34,117 nucleotides of DNA from Candidatus Borrarchaeota archaeon. GTDB taxonomy: Archaea; Asgardarchaeota; Sifarchaeia; Borrarchaeales; Borrarchaeaceae. The stretch spans positions 1 through 34,117 of the forward strand of contig JAEOSO010000006.1 in the NCBI GenBank assembly GCA_016840315.1. The letters run 5' to 3'. Within the stretch, counting starts at the first letter, position 1; every line of letters begins with the position of its first letter. The notes beneath the pieces were generated by a model. It did no database searches. It was given only the letters and a program-made list of their open reading frames with translations, and had not been told where the DNA came from. This document shows positions 22,634 through 31,546 of this stretch, piece by piece. The translations under genes and the position numbers were made by a program.

Positions 22634-24151
22634 ATGCATATGGATTTTGTTAATATGCTAAGAATATATTTGGAGCGATTGGCAAGTACGATAGATAATC
22701 GAGTTTTTAGCGAAGATCCTACTTCCAGATCGCTATATAGACTCATACAACAGGCAATGGCGTTGATATCAAGACACATTGATAAGATAGGATATGTACT
22801 CATTCCTATTTTGGCGTTTGCGTTGCGTTTATACAATTATGCTATAATTCCTTCCCCTATTGCAACGACAGATGAATATGCATTTGCCTGGTGTGGGTGG
22901 AGTCTTATTCATGGACAAAAGCCTACTTCATGGTCACTGTTACCTGCATATACCAGATGGCAACCTGTAGAATGGCGTGGAATTTCTTTTAGAATCGTTT
23001 CGCCTTGGTTTGATCATCCACCGCTATTTTGTCTTGTAGTTGGTGTTGCTGCTACCATAGGTGGAGCGCCAACTATGTTTGATTGTGCTTTAGAATTCAT
23101 GAGGATTCCTTCAATTTTGTTTGGAACTCTATCTACAGTATTAGTCTATTCTCTTGGAAGTCGTCTATACAACAAAGGAATAGGTATGGTCTCAGCAGTA
23201 CTTTATGCAACGGTTCCAGTTATCGTAATTACAAACCGCCTTGCAGTAGCCGAGAATATGTTAACCGTTCTTTTGTTACTTGCCATCTATGCTACATTAC
23301 AATATATTGAGGACAACGAAACAAAATATTTAATTATAATACTTATTAGTGCACCGAGTGCTATTCTAGCAAAACTTCCAGGCGTATCAGTTACAATCAT
23401 TGTATCTATCATTCTGTTTGCTTATAATTATAGAAAAGAAAGTCTATATGTCATTTTAAGCGGGATTCTAGCAATTTTAGGTTATTTATTGTATGGATTG
23501 TTGTTAGATTGGAATCTATTTGTTGCAGTAAACACCATACAAAGCGAAAGATTTACTCTACATTATAAATTCTTTTTTGATATCCTAACACTGGGATCGT
23601 CTGTTACATATACTTGGATAGATGGATGGATAATTTGGAGCTGGTTTGCTTTACTATATGCAAGTACCAAAGACAAAAAACAAATATTGTCGATAGGTGC
23701 AGGGATGTACATAATAACAATCATTTTATCAGCAGGATTTTTCGCCTACTACTGGTATATCTTCCCATTATTCCCATTTTTTTGTTTAGCATGTGGTAAA
23801 TATATTAACGATTTAATAAAGCACCCCAATATCATTTTTTTTCTTCTCTTCTTCGTCACTGCATGGTTGTTTATTTTTTTAGGAATTTACAGCGAAATCT
23901 TTCATTTCATACGTATTCGAACAATTTATGTTTCGATAGCACGTTTAATTCTAAGTGGCCTTTTCGGAGTGTATGTTTTACACTTTGTTCTTCGTGGTAG
24001 GCGAACAAGGGCGGTTTGTTCTACGGTCACGGTGCTTCTATTTTCGGTGTTTATACTAGTAAACATCTTTGTGGTTATTTATGCGCACGAGGTTTTGCCT
24101 TTACTTGATGAACTGTCGAGAAAGATTTTTACGTATTATGAATTACGTTAA
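22634..24151 (+). CDS. ArnT/PMT-type GT-C membrane glycosyltransferase
   Basis: A 505-residue integral membrane protein with roughly 10-12 hydrophobic segments after a ~55-residue soluble N-terminus. The first luminal loop has the GT-C acidic motif TTDEYAFAW (Asp80, Glu81), followed by SPWFDHPPLF (DHPP at 127-130), a combination typical of the ArnT / dolichyl-phosphate-mannose transferase group (GT39/GT83). Such enzymes move a sugar from a polyprenyl phosphate to a lipid or protein outside the membrane. Start ATG at 22634 or 22640. It begins a run of three similar genes, suggesting a surface glycan pathway. Sugar and acceptor are unknown. Confidence 0.8.
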   Translation: MHMDFVNMLRIYLERLASTIDNRVFSEDPTSRSLYRLIQQAMALISRHIDKIGYVLIPILAFALRLYNYAIIPSPIATTDEYAFAWCGWSLIHGQKPTSWSLLPAYTRWQPVEWRGISFRIVSPWFDHPPLFCLVVGVAATIGGAPTMFDCALEFMRIPSILFGTLSTVLVYSLGSRLYNKGIGMVSAVLYATVPVIVITNRLAVAENMLTVLLLLAIYATLQYIEDNETKYLIIILISAPSAILAKLPGVSVTIIVSIILFAYNYRKESLYVILSGILAILGYLLYGLLLDWNLFVAVNTIQSERFTLHYKFFFDILTLGSSVTYTWIDGWIIWSWFALLYASTKDKKQILSIGAGMYIITIILSAGFFAYYWYIFPLFPFFCLACGKYINDLIKHPNIIFFLLFFVTAWLFIFLGIYSEIFHFIRIRTIYVSIARLILSGLFGVYVLHFVLRGRRTRAVCSTVTVLLFSVFILVNIFVVIYAHEVLPLLDELSRKIFTYYELR

Positions 24152-24218
24152 ACAAATTCTATGAAAAGGAAGCCAGAAAAGAAAGCCGTAACAAAGAGAA
24201 CAGTCACTAAAAGTTAAA

Positions 24219-25853
24219 GTGATGCATTTGACGTTCTTTGAAGAATTAGTAGTTCAAATAGAGAAGACCTGGGCAAATGTGACTTCAAAAGATATTTCTA
24301 GATTGTTATTTCTTTTTACTTTGATCTTATGCATGATTTTGGGATTAGATAATGGAATGCTTTTCTCAAGCGATGCGTATGCATATTTTTATATGACCGA
24401 ACTTATTTCTGAGAAACAGCAACTCTTTTCCACAGATCCAATCCCGTTTTTTCTGGAACTAAACGGCTTATATTATTCCCCTTATCCTTTAGGCTATTCG
24501 CTATTAGGTGTTCCCTTTTACTTAGCTTTCGAGTTTTCATCTGGATCGCCGATATTGGGACTCCGATTCACAAATATGATAATTTTTTCGTTCAGCGTTT
24601 ATTTTACCAACGAATTCGCTAACGATTTGAAAAATAAAGCACTTGGACTTCTCTCATCACTCGTCTTTATTTTTGGTACATTTGCTATTGAACATGTACT
24701 CCATATCTGGTCTCATATTCCATCGATGTTTTTCGTTCTGCTAGCAATTAGGTATCTGATTCTTTATGAGAGGCAAGGTAATGAAAAATATCTCTACATA
24801 TCGTCGCTTTCGAGTGGCGCTGCGTTTTGGATTCGCTATTTCAATATTATTTTAGCGATTTTAATCCTACTTTATCTCATAATAAAATATAGTAGACAGA
24901 TTGGAGTTTATCTTAGCTTTACTGGCATTTTTTTAAGTATAATATCGCCTACTTTACTTTATCACCAAATCAGTTTTGGAAACGCATTTATAACTCCCTA
25001 TGCTTATCACGCCTTACCTTATGATATTCGATTTCTTCGATATACCATATGGTATATGCTTATCGAATATCATCCCTACCCTAAGGCATTCACACCTGCC
25101 GCTTATTTTCATTCATCGCTTTTGGAGTCTTCACCAATTTTGATATTATCTCTATACGGTTTTTATCTTCTTTATAGGCAAAACAAAGAATTTGTTCTAA
25201 TAGTAGGTGCGCATTTTTGGATAATTGTATTGATTTACGGAATATTTGAAGCCTGGGACGGCGGATGGTGTCTCAGTATGCGACATTTGACAGATACATT
25301 ACCCTTCTTGTCAATAGCAACGGGTAGATATATTCAGCACCAAATGAGAAAATTACAAAATTACAAACTTATTGCGATCTCGATGATTATGGGCGTCTTC
25401 CTGATCACGTTCCTGTTTTGGATCTTAATGGCGACAAAATTCTATCAAACAATCGTTATAACCAAGAGGGTTGCAGTTAATCAGATAAGCCGATTTATCG
25501 GCTTATCTATAGCGAGTTTTATGAGCGTGCTTCTTTTTGTTCACATAAAGAAAAAAGAAAGAATCGAGCAAATTCTAATAATATCTTTGTTAGCCCTTGT
25601 TTTGCTAGCGGTTGCGTGGGCATTTTTTTTGAATGTAGGATTAAACACTGTCATGTGGACGAGTGGAGGTAATCGAGTGCTCCCAACTGTTGACTGGATA
25701 GTCGCACTCTTGAAGTTGCCAGGCTATGATGACAGCTATACACATCCCGTAACTCACTATCCGCTATACCTTAGCCTCTTTTTAACCACTCTAGCGTTTT
25801 TCGTACTTAATATAATCTATCTTACTCGAATTAAGCCATTGATAAAACAATAA
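24219..25853 (+). CDS. GT-C-like polytopic membrane glycosyltransferase
   Basis: A 544-residue membrane protein with about 11-13 hydrophobic segments. The first external loop carries FSSDAYAYFYM (a D-x-Y acidic site) and YSPYPLGYSLLGVPFY, a pattern seen in GT-C family proteins that use lipid-linked sugars. ATG 24222 is preferred over the GTG 24219 just before it. A 67-base gap separates it from the preceding glycosyltransferase gene and 46 bases from the next. I cannot assign a substrate; it may act in S-layer or N-glycan assembly. It is more weakly matched to ArnT than its upstream neighbour. Confidence 0.65.
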   Translation: MMHLTFFEELVVQIEKTWANVTSKDISRLLFLFTLILCMILGLDNGMLFSSDAYAYFYMTELISEKQQLFSTDPIPFFLELNGLYYSPYPLGYSLLGVPFYLAFEFSSGSPILGLRFTNMIIFSFSVYFTNEFANDLKNKALGLLSSLVFIFGTFAIEHVLHIWSHIPSMFFVLLAIRYLILYERQGNEKYLYISSLSSGAAFWIRYFNIILAILILLYLIIKYSRQIGVYLSFTGIFLSIISPTLLYHQISFGNAFITPYAYHALPYDIRFLRYTIWYMLIEYHPYPKAFTPAAYFHSSLLESSPILILSLYGFYLLYRQNKEFVLIVGAHFWIIVLIYGIFEAWDGGWCLSMRHLTDTLPFLSIATGRYIQHQMRKLQNYKLIAISMIMGVFLITFLFWILMATKFYQTIVITKRVAVNQISRFIGLSIASFMSVLLFVHIKKKERIEQILIISLLALVLLAVAWAFFLNVGLNTVMWTSGGNRVLPTVDWIVALLKLPGYDDSYTHPVTHYPLYLSLFLTTLAFFVLNIIYLTRIKPLIKQ

Positions 25854-25899
25854 CTAATATATTATTGTAAAAAACAGTAATTAGCTTTAGATATGCATA

Positions 25900-27795
25900 T
25901 TGACGATGTATTCCTACAAGGCATGGATTTGCGGAAGCTGTGAACAAATGATAAATTTGTTACTTCTTAGAGATTTTGGATATATCTCCCTTTTCCTTGC
26001 CTTTGCTCTTTCAGGAATCTTGATTTACTCGATCGTATTCCCAAAAGTGCAGTTATTTGAAAAACTCATCTTAGGTACTGCGCTTAGTTTTGTACTTATG
26101 ATCTATATCGGATTTATAGTCTCTTATGTTGCTAGTTTTGAAAAAATACCTGTAATCATCTCCAATGTTGCTTTAATTGTAGTTCTTGTGATATTATTCA
26201 TTTTTTTTGACGTTCGCAATTCTTACAACAATTTAATTAAGAGGGGGTTATTCAGTCTTATAAAAAAAGTTGTGGAAAATAAATGGGTGTTTTTAATCGT
26301 TTTTTTGAGTGTTATTTTTCGAATTGGGCCAATGCTTTTTTCAGAATTGCCCCTAGGGGATGACACAACGTTTCATGTATTGGTCGCAAAATTAATAATA
26401 GATTCGAAAGAAATCCCTATTACTTTAGAACCTTATGAGCCAATATCAATTAATTATCCCTTAGGTGCCCATATTATACTCGCAAGCTTTAGTATAGTGA
26501 GCGAAAAAGCAGTATACATTGTATTCAAGTTCTTGATACTTCTTTTTGGCGTACTTTCTGTTTGCGCAGTATATGTTTTAGGAAAGCAGGTTTTTAAAAA
26601 GAAAATAATTGCACTGTACGCCATGTTTTCTTATAGTATGTTACCTTTTCTTGGAGGCTTAGGCTATTATGAATGGGGTGGTCTCCCAAATGAAATCTCG
26701 ATGTTTTTTCTTTTAGTAATTGTAGTTGTTTTTCTTAGAGAGACAAATGAGTTAAAAAAGGCAGTTTTATGCGGTATATTAACGAGTGGGGTTATCTTAG
26801 TCCATCATTTATCTGCTTTTGTCCTCTTTGTTGTTTTTATAACCTTTGGAGTCATCACTTCATTTGCTCAAAGATCAATTTCACCTGATCTTAGAAGTTT
26901 TGGAAAATTCTTAGGCATTGCGATCCTCATCTCATTTTTTTATCTATTTACTACATTAACTAGGTTCTCAGAGTTCAGTCAGACTACCGTTTTTAATTTT
27001 TGGGAAGATTTCAACTTCATGGTCAGGTGGACATTCTCAATAGGTGTGTTTTTCACATTTTTTTCACTAATTGGGGTTGGAAAAGTAATTATCAACATTT
27101 CAGAGAAACACACTCGGGAGGAAAAATTTACCTTGACGTGGATAGCGTCGTTACTCCTTGCTTTTGCTATGACTGATAGAGTTTTTCGTTTCGTGAAATT
27201 CTTTCAAACTGGAAGTTTGTATACAGTGGCATTTGTTCCATCGCGCTTCATGACAGATATGATCTATCCATTATCTGTTTTCTCGGGCATGGGCTTGTTT
27301 TTGACAGTAGGAAAGCTACGGAGTTTTGTTAAGCAGAATATGAAATCGTTAACTATACACAGACTTTTACTTTTACTCTTCTTTGTGGCCATAATAAGTG
27401 AGCCAATGTTTTTTCTTCAAAATGGAATCTCTCATGCCCGTTCTTCAGAGATAAATTTCGACGCAATATATTGGATAGATATTAATACTCCCCAAAATGC
27501 GCTGATCGTTAATGAGGGGCGAGAAGGAATATGGATACCCTATCTAACTGGACGAGAGGTAACAAAAACATTTCTACCAAACTCGGAAAACATATTTGAT
27601 AAGTACATCGTAGCAAAAAAGGAATTACACAATCTACTGATTTACGATTCTGAGAATGATAATATCCCTCAGATCGTCGAGAACTGGGACCGCCCGCTTT
27701 TTATTTATTCTCCGAAAGGAATTCATTCTGAATATTTCGAAGAGGTATATCGGGGACAGCAAGCAATCGTCTATAGAATCATAACTGAGGTATGA
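25900..27795 (+). CDS. Large polytopic membrane protein, GT-C / oligosaccharyltransferase-like
   Basis: A 631-residue membrane protein with about 12-13 hydrophobic segments and a soluble C-terminal domain of about 130 residues. The external loop LPLGDDTTFHVLVAKLI followed by NYPLGAHIILASF matches the acidic-loop layout of GT-C enzymes. The C-terminal domain begins with DINTPQNALIVNEGREGIWIPYLTG, the kind of segment found in archaeal AglB-like and related membrane proteins. The start is uncertain: TTG 25900, ATG 25906 or ATG 25948. The TGA stop is 3 bases before a 38-codon gene. Its general design matches the minus-strand proteins at 28081 and 31547, which also end in soluble domains. Confidence 0.65.
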   Translation: MTMYSYKAWICGSCEQMINLLLLRDFGYISLFLAFALSGILIYSIVFPKVQLFEKLILGTALSFVLMIYIGFIVSYVASFEKIPVIISNVALIVVLVILFIFFDVRNSYNNLIKRGLFSLIKKVVENKWVFLIVFLSVIFRIGPMLFSELPLGDDTTFHVLVAKLIIDSKEIPITLEPYEPISINYPLGAHIILASFSIVSEKAVYIVFKFLILLFGVLSVCAVYVLGKQVFKKKIIALYAMFSYSMLPFLGGLGYYEWGGLPNEISMFFLLVIVVVFLRETNELKKAVLCGILTSGVILVHHLSAFVLFVVFITFGVITSFAQRSISPDLRSFGKFLGIAILISFFYLFTTLTRFSEFSQTTVFNFWEDFNFMVRWTFSIGVFFTFFSLIGVGKVIINISEKHTREEKFTLTWIASLLLAFAMTDRVFRFVKFFQTGSLYTVAFVPSRFMTDMIYPLSVFSGMGLFLTVGKLRSFVKQNMKSLTIHRLLLLLFFVAIISEPMFFLQNGISHARSSEINFDAIYWIDINTPQNALIVNEGREGIWIPYLTGREVTKTFLPNSENIFDKYIVAKKELHNLLIYDSENDNIPQIVENWDRPLFIYSPKGIHSEYFEEVYRGQQAIVYRIITEV

Positions 27796-27798
27796 ATT

Positions 27799-27915
27799 AT
27801 GCTGGATGACAGAGAATTCAAATACATCATCTATCTATTGTTTATAGTTATAGGCATCTGTATCGCTGGAGATTTAATATTTCTTGTGTTAAGAAGTCTT
27901 AAATACATTATTTAG
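27799..27915 (+). CDS. Small single-span membrane protein, 38 residues
   Basis: ATG at 27799 to TAG at 27915. The product begins MLDDREFKYIIYLLFIV and continues with a hydrophobic stretch to a basic tail (LRSLKYII). It predicts one membrane helix with an acidic N-terminus. It starts 3 bases after the stop of the 631-residue membrane protein, so translational coupling is likely. AATTATG precedes it, with no independent ribosome site. It may be a small accessory subunit; chance cannot be excluded at this length. Confidence 0.45.
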   Translation: MLDDREFKYIIYLLFIVIGICIAGDLIFLVLRSLKYII

Positions 27916-28080
27916 CCAATAAAAATGCCAGATGGACGCACACGTTTAGAACACTGCTCTTAAAAGTAACCTAAATTAGTTAATCTTAGATTGATTTCTT
28001 CTTCATTTGTTTAATAAGTTAGTCATAAGAACCTTTTCGGTTGATACGAGATCTAATATTTTTTGCAGTTCTTGTTAAAG

Positions 28081-30120
28081 TCATCTAAGTTGGAAAATCC
28101 ACACATTATTTTGCATGTAAATACAATCGTAATTAACTTCGTCAAAGAGATCTGGAACAAGTTGCTGACGGCTAAAAATAGTCTTAGCGCCAATGTATAT
28201 ATGAGTAATACCTTGTTTTTTCATGAGTGAAAGCGCAAGAGGATCATTTGGATTTTCAAGCATTAATGGAATAACTGTATCACCGAAAATTTCGTTTTCC
28301 ATATAAATTCTCTCATTTTGATTGATAAAAAGCGGACTCACTCTTCTTTGAGTAAAAGCGGGTATCCATTGACCCGCGTCAGCGTACGTCACAAAAAATG
28401 TAGCATCATATGAGATATTCTCCCTAATCCAAAGAAATGCTTCGTAATCAGCATCTGTCACTGCAGATAATTCTCTGTTTTCTATCATGAAGTTCCATTG
28501 ATAATATGCTCCCACAGATGTCCAAGTAATGATCAAGACAATTGTTAGGGGGATTATGCTGCCTAAAAAGACTGTCTTAATGCTTAGTTTTTTGATAGTA
28601 GTCAATTTCTGAATCTTTGTTCTATGAAATAATAGAAGAAGTTGAATGACGCTAAATAATCCATATCCTGCTAGAATTGAGAGTGGTAACGTTAATCCAA
28701 GGAGAAATCTGTCTGGAAGAAAATTATACCATTGCGGAAATTGAATAAAGAAAAGACCATAAGGACCGTTTACAATGAAAAAAGACTGAAACGTAATCCA
28801 AGATAGAAGGAATCCTACTTTATTCCACTTACGAGTAAATATAAGTGATAAAACGCCAATAATGGCAAAAAGCACAACGCGAGTACTTATCCATTGTCTT
28901 ACAAGGTATAATAAATATGTTATTACGGATGGCTTCAATGATATAAGTGCCCAAATATGTTCTGGTCGTATGATTTGTTTTACCATCCAAAAGGGGGCCT
29001 GTTGTTCGATTATAAACATCTGCATCTCGGGAGACGAAGGGTAAAGTAAAAGTTTGTACATTGAGAGTAATCCAATAAAAGATGAAAGAATGAAAAGTAT
29101 CAAAACGTCACGAAAACGTTGAAAACTCCAATATTTCACTAGAAGGTATAATAAAAATGGTGCAGCACATCCAATTATAACAATCGTATCTAAAGGATGC
29201 ATACTAATGAGTCCACCCAGTAGCAATGCACCAACTAAGATTCGATCTAGATGAGACTTATAATTCTCGTAATAGAAAAAATATTTGATGAGAACGCCTA
29301 ATGTTGTCAGGCTGACGAAGTATGCAGCAAGTCCTACATTACCTCCCCAACCAAAGAAGCGCAACGGGTTATTGCTGATAAATGCTACAAAAAACGATGT
29401 CAGAAGTGCAATATTTTTATTATTGAAAAGATGGTTTGATAAATAGAAGATTGCCAAAGTAATGAGTGCACTATACACGTTAGTAATAATTAAAACGCTT
29501 TGCACGACAGAAATTGTAGTCAAAAAGTGAATATAAGCACAAATTCCATGAAACATTAGAAAGTACATGATTGGCGAATCAGTATATCCTTTAGGAGCAT
29601 ATACACCCCATACTTCTGGAAATCCATGGTTTTCTACTATCAGCTGAGTGAAAAGTACATGCATTTTAGGGTCATCAGCAGGTGGAGCATATAGCCCTAA
29701 AAGCGGATATAAACGTATAATTAATGAAACTCCAAAAATAGTCCAATAAAGTATTAAGAAAAGTATCTTGTGCTTATGCTTCCGTAATTGTGAAATAGAA
29801 ATAGATTCAAAGAGTTCCACAAATTTTATGGATGTCCAATTAAATTGTGACATACGAACTATCAGAAATATAGCGAAGAAGAGAATGGCACTCCAAAAGT
29901 TGAGTAAATGGAAGATACTCAAAAAGGAAATAATAATCGGTGTTATAACCGTACCTAAGGCAAGAGCAAGAGGGAATCGCATATTATATTGATCTTCTAG
30001 CAAATTACTTCTAAGAACGCGAGAAAAAAAAAGGAGAAAGGTATCGCCAACGCAGAATAAGTAGATAAGTAGTATTGGAACCATGATAAGAAGCGTTTGG
30101 ATGGTTACAAAAGAGCTCAA
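28081..30120 (-). CDS. Large polytopic membrane protein, GT-C-like
   Basis: A 679-residue membrane protein with about 13 hydrophobic segments and a soluble C-terminal domain of about 130 residues. The first large loop has YAPPADDPKMHVLFTQLIVENHGFP (an acidic DD site) and then a TDSPIMYFLMF segment, consistent with a GT-C glycosyltransferase fold. The C-terminal part (AFLWIRENISYDATFFVTYADAGQWIPAFTQRRV) is like that of the 25900 protein. The TTG start is supported by AGGATGA a few bases upstream. It lies 34 bases after the endonuclease Q gene on the same strand. No substrate can be assigned. Confidence 0.65.
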   Translation of the reverse strand: MSSFVTIQTLLIMVPILLIYLFCVGDTFLLFFSRVLRSNLLEDQYNMRFPLALALGTVITPIIISFLSIFHLLNFWSAILFFAIFLIVRMSQFNWTSIKFVELFESISISQLRKHKHKILFLILYWTIFGVSLIIRLYPLLGLYAPPADDPKMHVLFTQLIVENHGFPEVWGVYAPKGYTDSPIMYFLMFHGICAYIHFLTTISVVQSVLIITNVYSALITLAIFYLSNHLFNNKNIALLTSFFVAFISNNPLRFFGWGGNVGLAAYFVSLTTLGVLIKYFFYYENYKSHLDRILVGALLLGGLISMHPLDTIVIIGCAAPFLLYLLVKYWSFQRFRDVLILFILSSFIGLLSMYKLLLYPSSPEMQMFIIEQQAPFWMVKQIIRPEHIWALISLKPSVITYLLYLVRQWISTRVVLFAIIGVLSLIFTRKWNKVGFLLSWITFQSFFIVNGPYGLFFIQFPQWYNFLPDRFLLGLTLPLSILAGYGLFSVIQLLLLFHRTKIQKLTTIKKLSIKTVFLGSIIPLTIVLIITWTSVGAYYQWNFMIENRELSAVTDADYEAFLWIRENISYDATFFVTYADAGQWIPAFTQRRVSPLFINQNERIYMENEIFGDTVIPLMLENPNDPLALSLMKKQGITHIYIGAKTIFSRQQLVPDLFDEVNYDCIYMQNNVWIFQLR

Positions 30121-30154
30121 TGTCTATCATCCTATTTTGTTTCATTTGATTAAA

Positions 30155-31492
30155 TTATTTAAACTCATCTAGGCTCATTTGTTGAGTTTTTTCAGGCATT
30201 TGCGGTGGAGGGACGTAATCAAGGACATTATTTGTATCTGACATCCCATCAAGTACTAATCGACCGTATTCTCCATCATATCCTGGGGAAACCTGCACTT
30301 GGCATTGACGAACTTTTAAGATAGTGTCTGCAATTTCTGTTGTTGTCACCTTTAGCAGTTCGTCAAGCGAAGTATTCAGTAAAACCTCAAATTCATTGCC
30401 GAATGAATTTATTAATTCCTGATATTCTGACCAAACACCCTGCGCATATAAAGTGACAATACCTTTTGCTGTGGCAATGATTTCCGAAAGTGGAATCAAA
30501 GTCTTAAAATCTTGGGCGTTTAGTGGTTTATATCCCTCTTCTCGATCAGCCAGTTCTTCAACACGGTGAAGGACTCCAATAGTGAACGATTTATTACAAA
30601 TGGGGCATAAGCATTCAGTCCTGCCAATAGCATGTGAAGGATGCATTCTAACACCTTGTTCATGTTCCAGTTTTTTCTTATCTTTATAGTAAATCCGTCC
30701 TTTCCTGTGCCCATCGTACTGATATTTCCCGTAAGCTGGATTCACTTCAATCGTCATAGGAAATTTTGTGGTATTTTTTTTTCGTATAGCATCAATTAAA
30801 TTGGAATAGGTCATTTCATCAATATCAAATACGTTTACTTCTCGCCCGATACGCCATGGCCAAGGAGAATGACAGTCGCTATTGCTAACAAGAATATAAT
30901 CATCTAATTCTGATATTCTCCAGTTCATGGGAAGATCCGAGGAAAGCCCCGTTTCAAGTGCATGAATCTTCTGAATTTTATCTTGATAGCAATCTTTAAG
31001 TGAATTAAAGCCACGCGCACCTAAAACGGAAAAGTATGTTGTCCAAATATGTGCTGGAATGCATTCAATATCCTTATCAACTTCATTCATTATTTCAATT
31101 AATTCGGCAGGTGTCATTCTAAGATTTGGACGCCCATCAGAAGCTAATTTTCCAAACTTAGACAGGTCATCATTTAATTGAGAAGCAACTTCAAAATTTG
31201 GGACAAGAAGAAGGTGGTGAATCTGTTTACTTTTTCCTTCATATTCAAAAACGGTATTGACTTCTCCTGTCAAAATAAACCGCATATTGTTAAAGGAAAA
31301 TAGATTGCTGCCTTCAGTCGAAGTCAATTTTTCTTTTAATTCAGTAAACCAATCCGGATGAGTTATATCTCCCGTTCCAATCAAGTTTAAACCTTTAAGA
31401 GGTCCGTAACGAGCTAGGTGTTCTAAGTCCATTTTTTTTGAGGTGCCACCAGAATATTTTGAATGAATATGAAAATCAACAAAGAAAACCAA
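30155..31492 (-). CDS. Endonuclease Q (PHP-domain DNA repair nuclease) with C-terminal PCNA-binding motif
   Basis: EndoQ cuts DNA 5' of deaminated bases (uracil, hypoxanthine, xanthine) and abasic sites. The 445-residue protein begins with the PHP metal motif DFHIHSKYS (His8, His10), then LIGTGDITHPDW, ECIPAHIWTTYFSVLG and VSNSDCHSPWPWRIG, all EndoQ-like. A zinc site CLCPICNKSF and the very conserved IGVLHRVEELADRE follow. The last residues, QMSLDEF (438-444), fit an archaeal PIP box for docking on the sliding clamp. The TTG start is chosen because it yields the normal N-terminus; an upstream start is not available. It sits between two large membrane-protein genes on the same strand, an unrelated context. 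Confidence 0.9.
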   Translation of the reverse strand: MVFFVDFHIHSKYSGGTSKKMDLEHLARYGPLKGLNLIGTGDITHPDWFTELKEKLTSTEGSNLFSFNNMRFILTGEVNTVFEYEGKSKQIHHLLLVPNFEVASQLNDDLSKFGKLASDGRPNLRMTPAELIEIMNEVDKDIECIPAHIWTTYFSVLGARGFNSLKDCYQDKIQKIHALETGLSSDLPMNWRISELDDYILVSNSDCHSPWPWRIGREVNVFDIDEMTYSNLIDAIRKKNTTKFPMTIEVNPAYGKYQYDGHRKGRIYYKDKKKLEHEQGVRMHPSHAIGRTECLCPICNKSFTIGVLHRVEELADREEGYKPLNAQDFKTLIPLSEIIATAKGIVTLYAQGVWSEYQELINSFGNEFEVLLNTSLDELLKVTTTEIADTILKVRQCQVQVSPGYDGEYGRLVLDGMSDTNNVLDYVPPPQMPEKTQQMSLDEFK

Positions 31493-31546
31493 GTAAAGAT
31501 CGCTCCATTATTTCCATCATTAATTTTCTTTGTTGTGTAACTTGCT

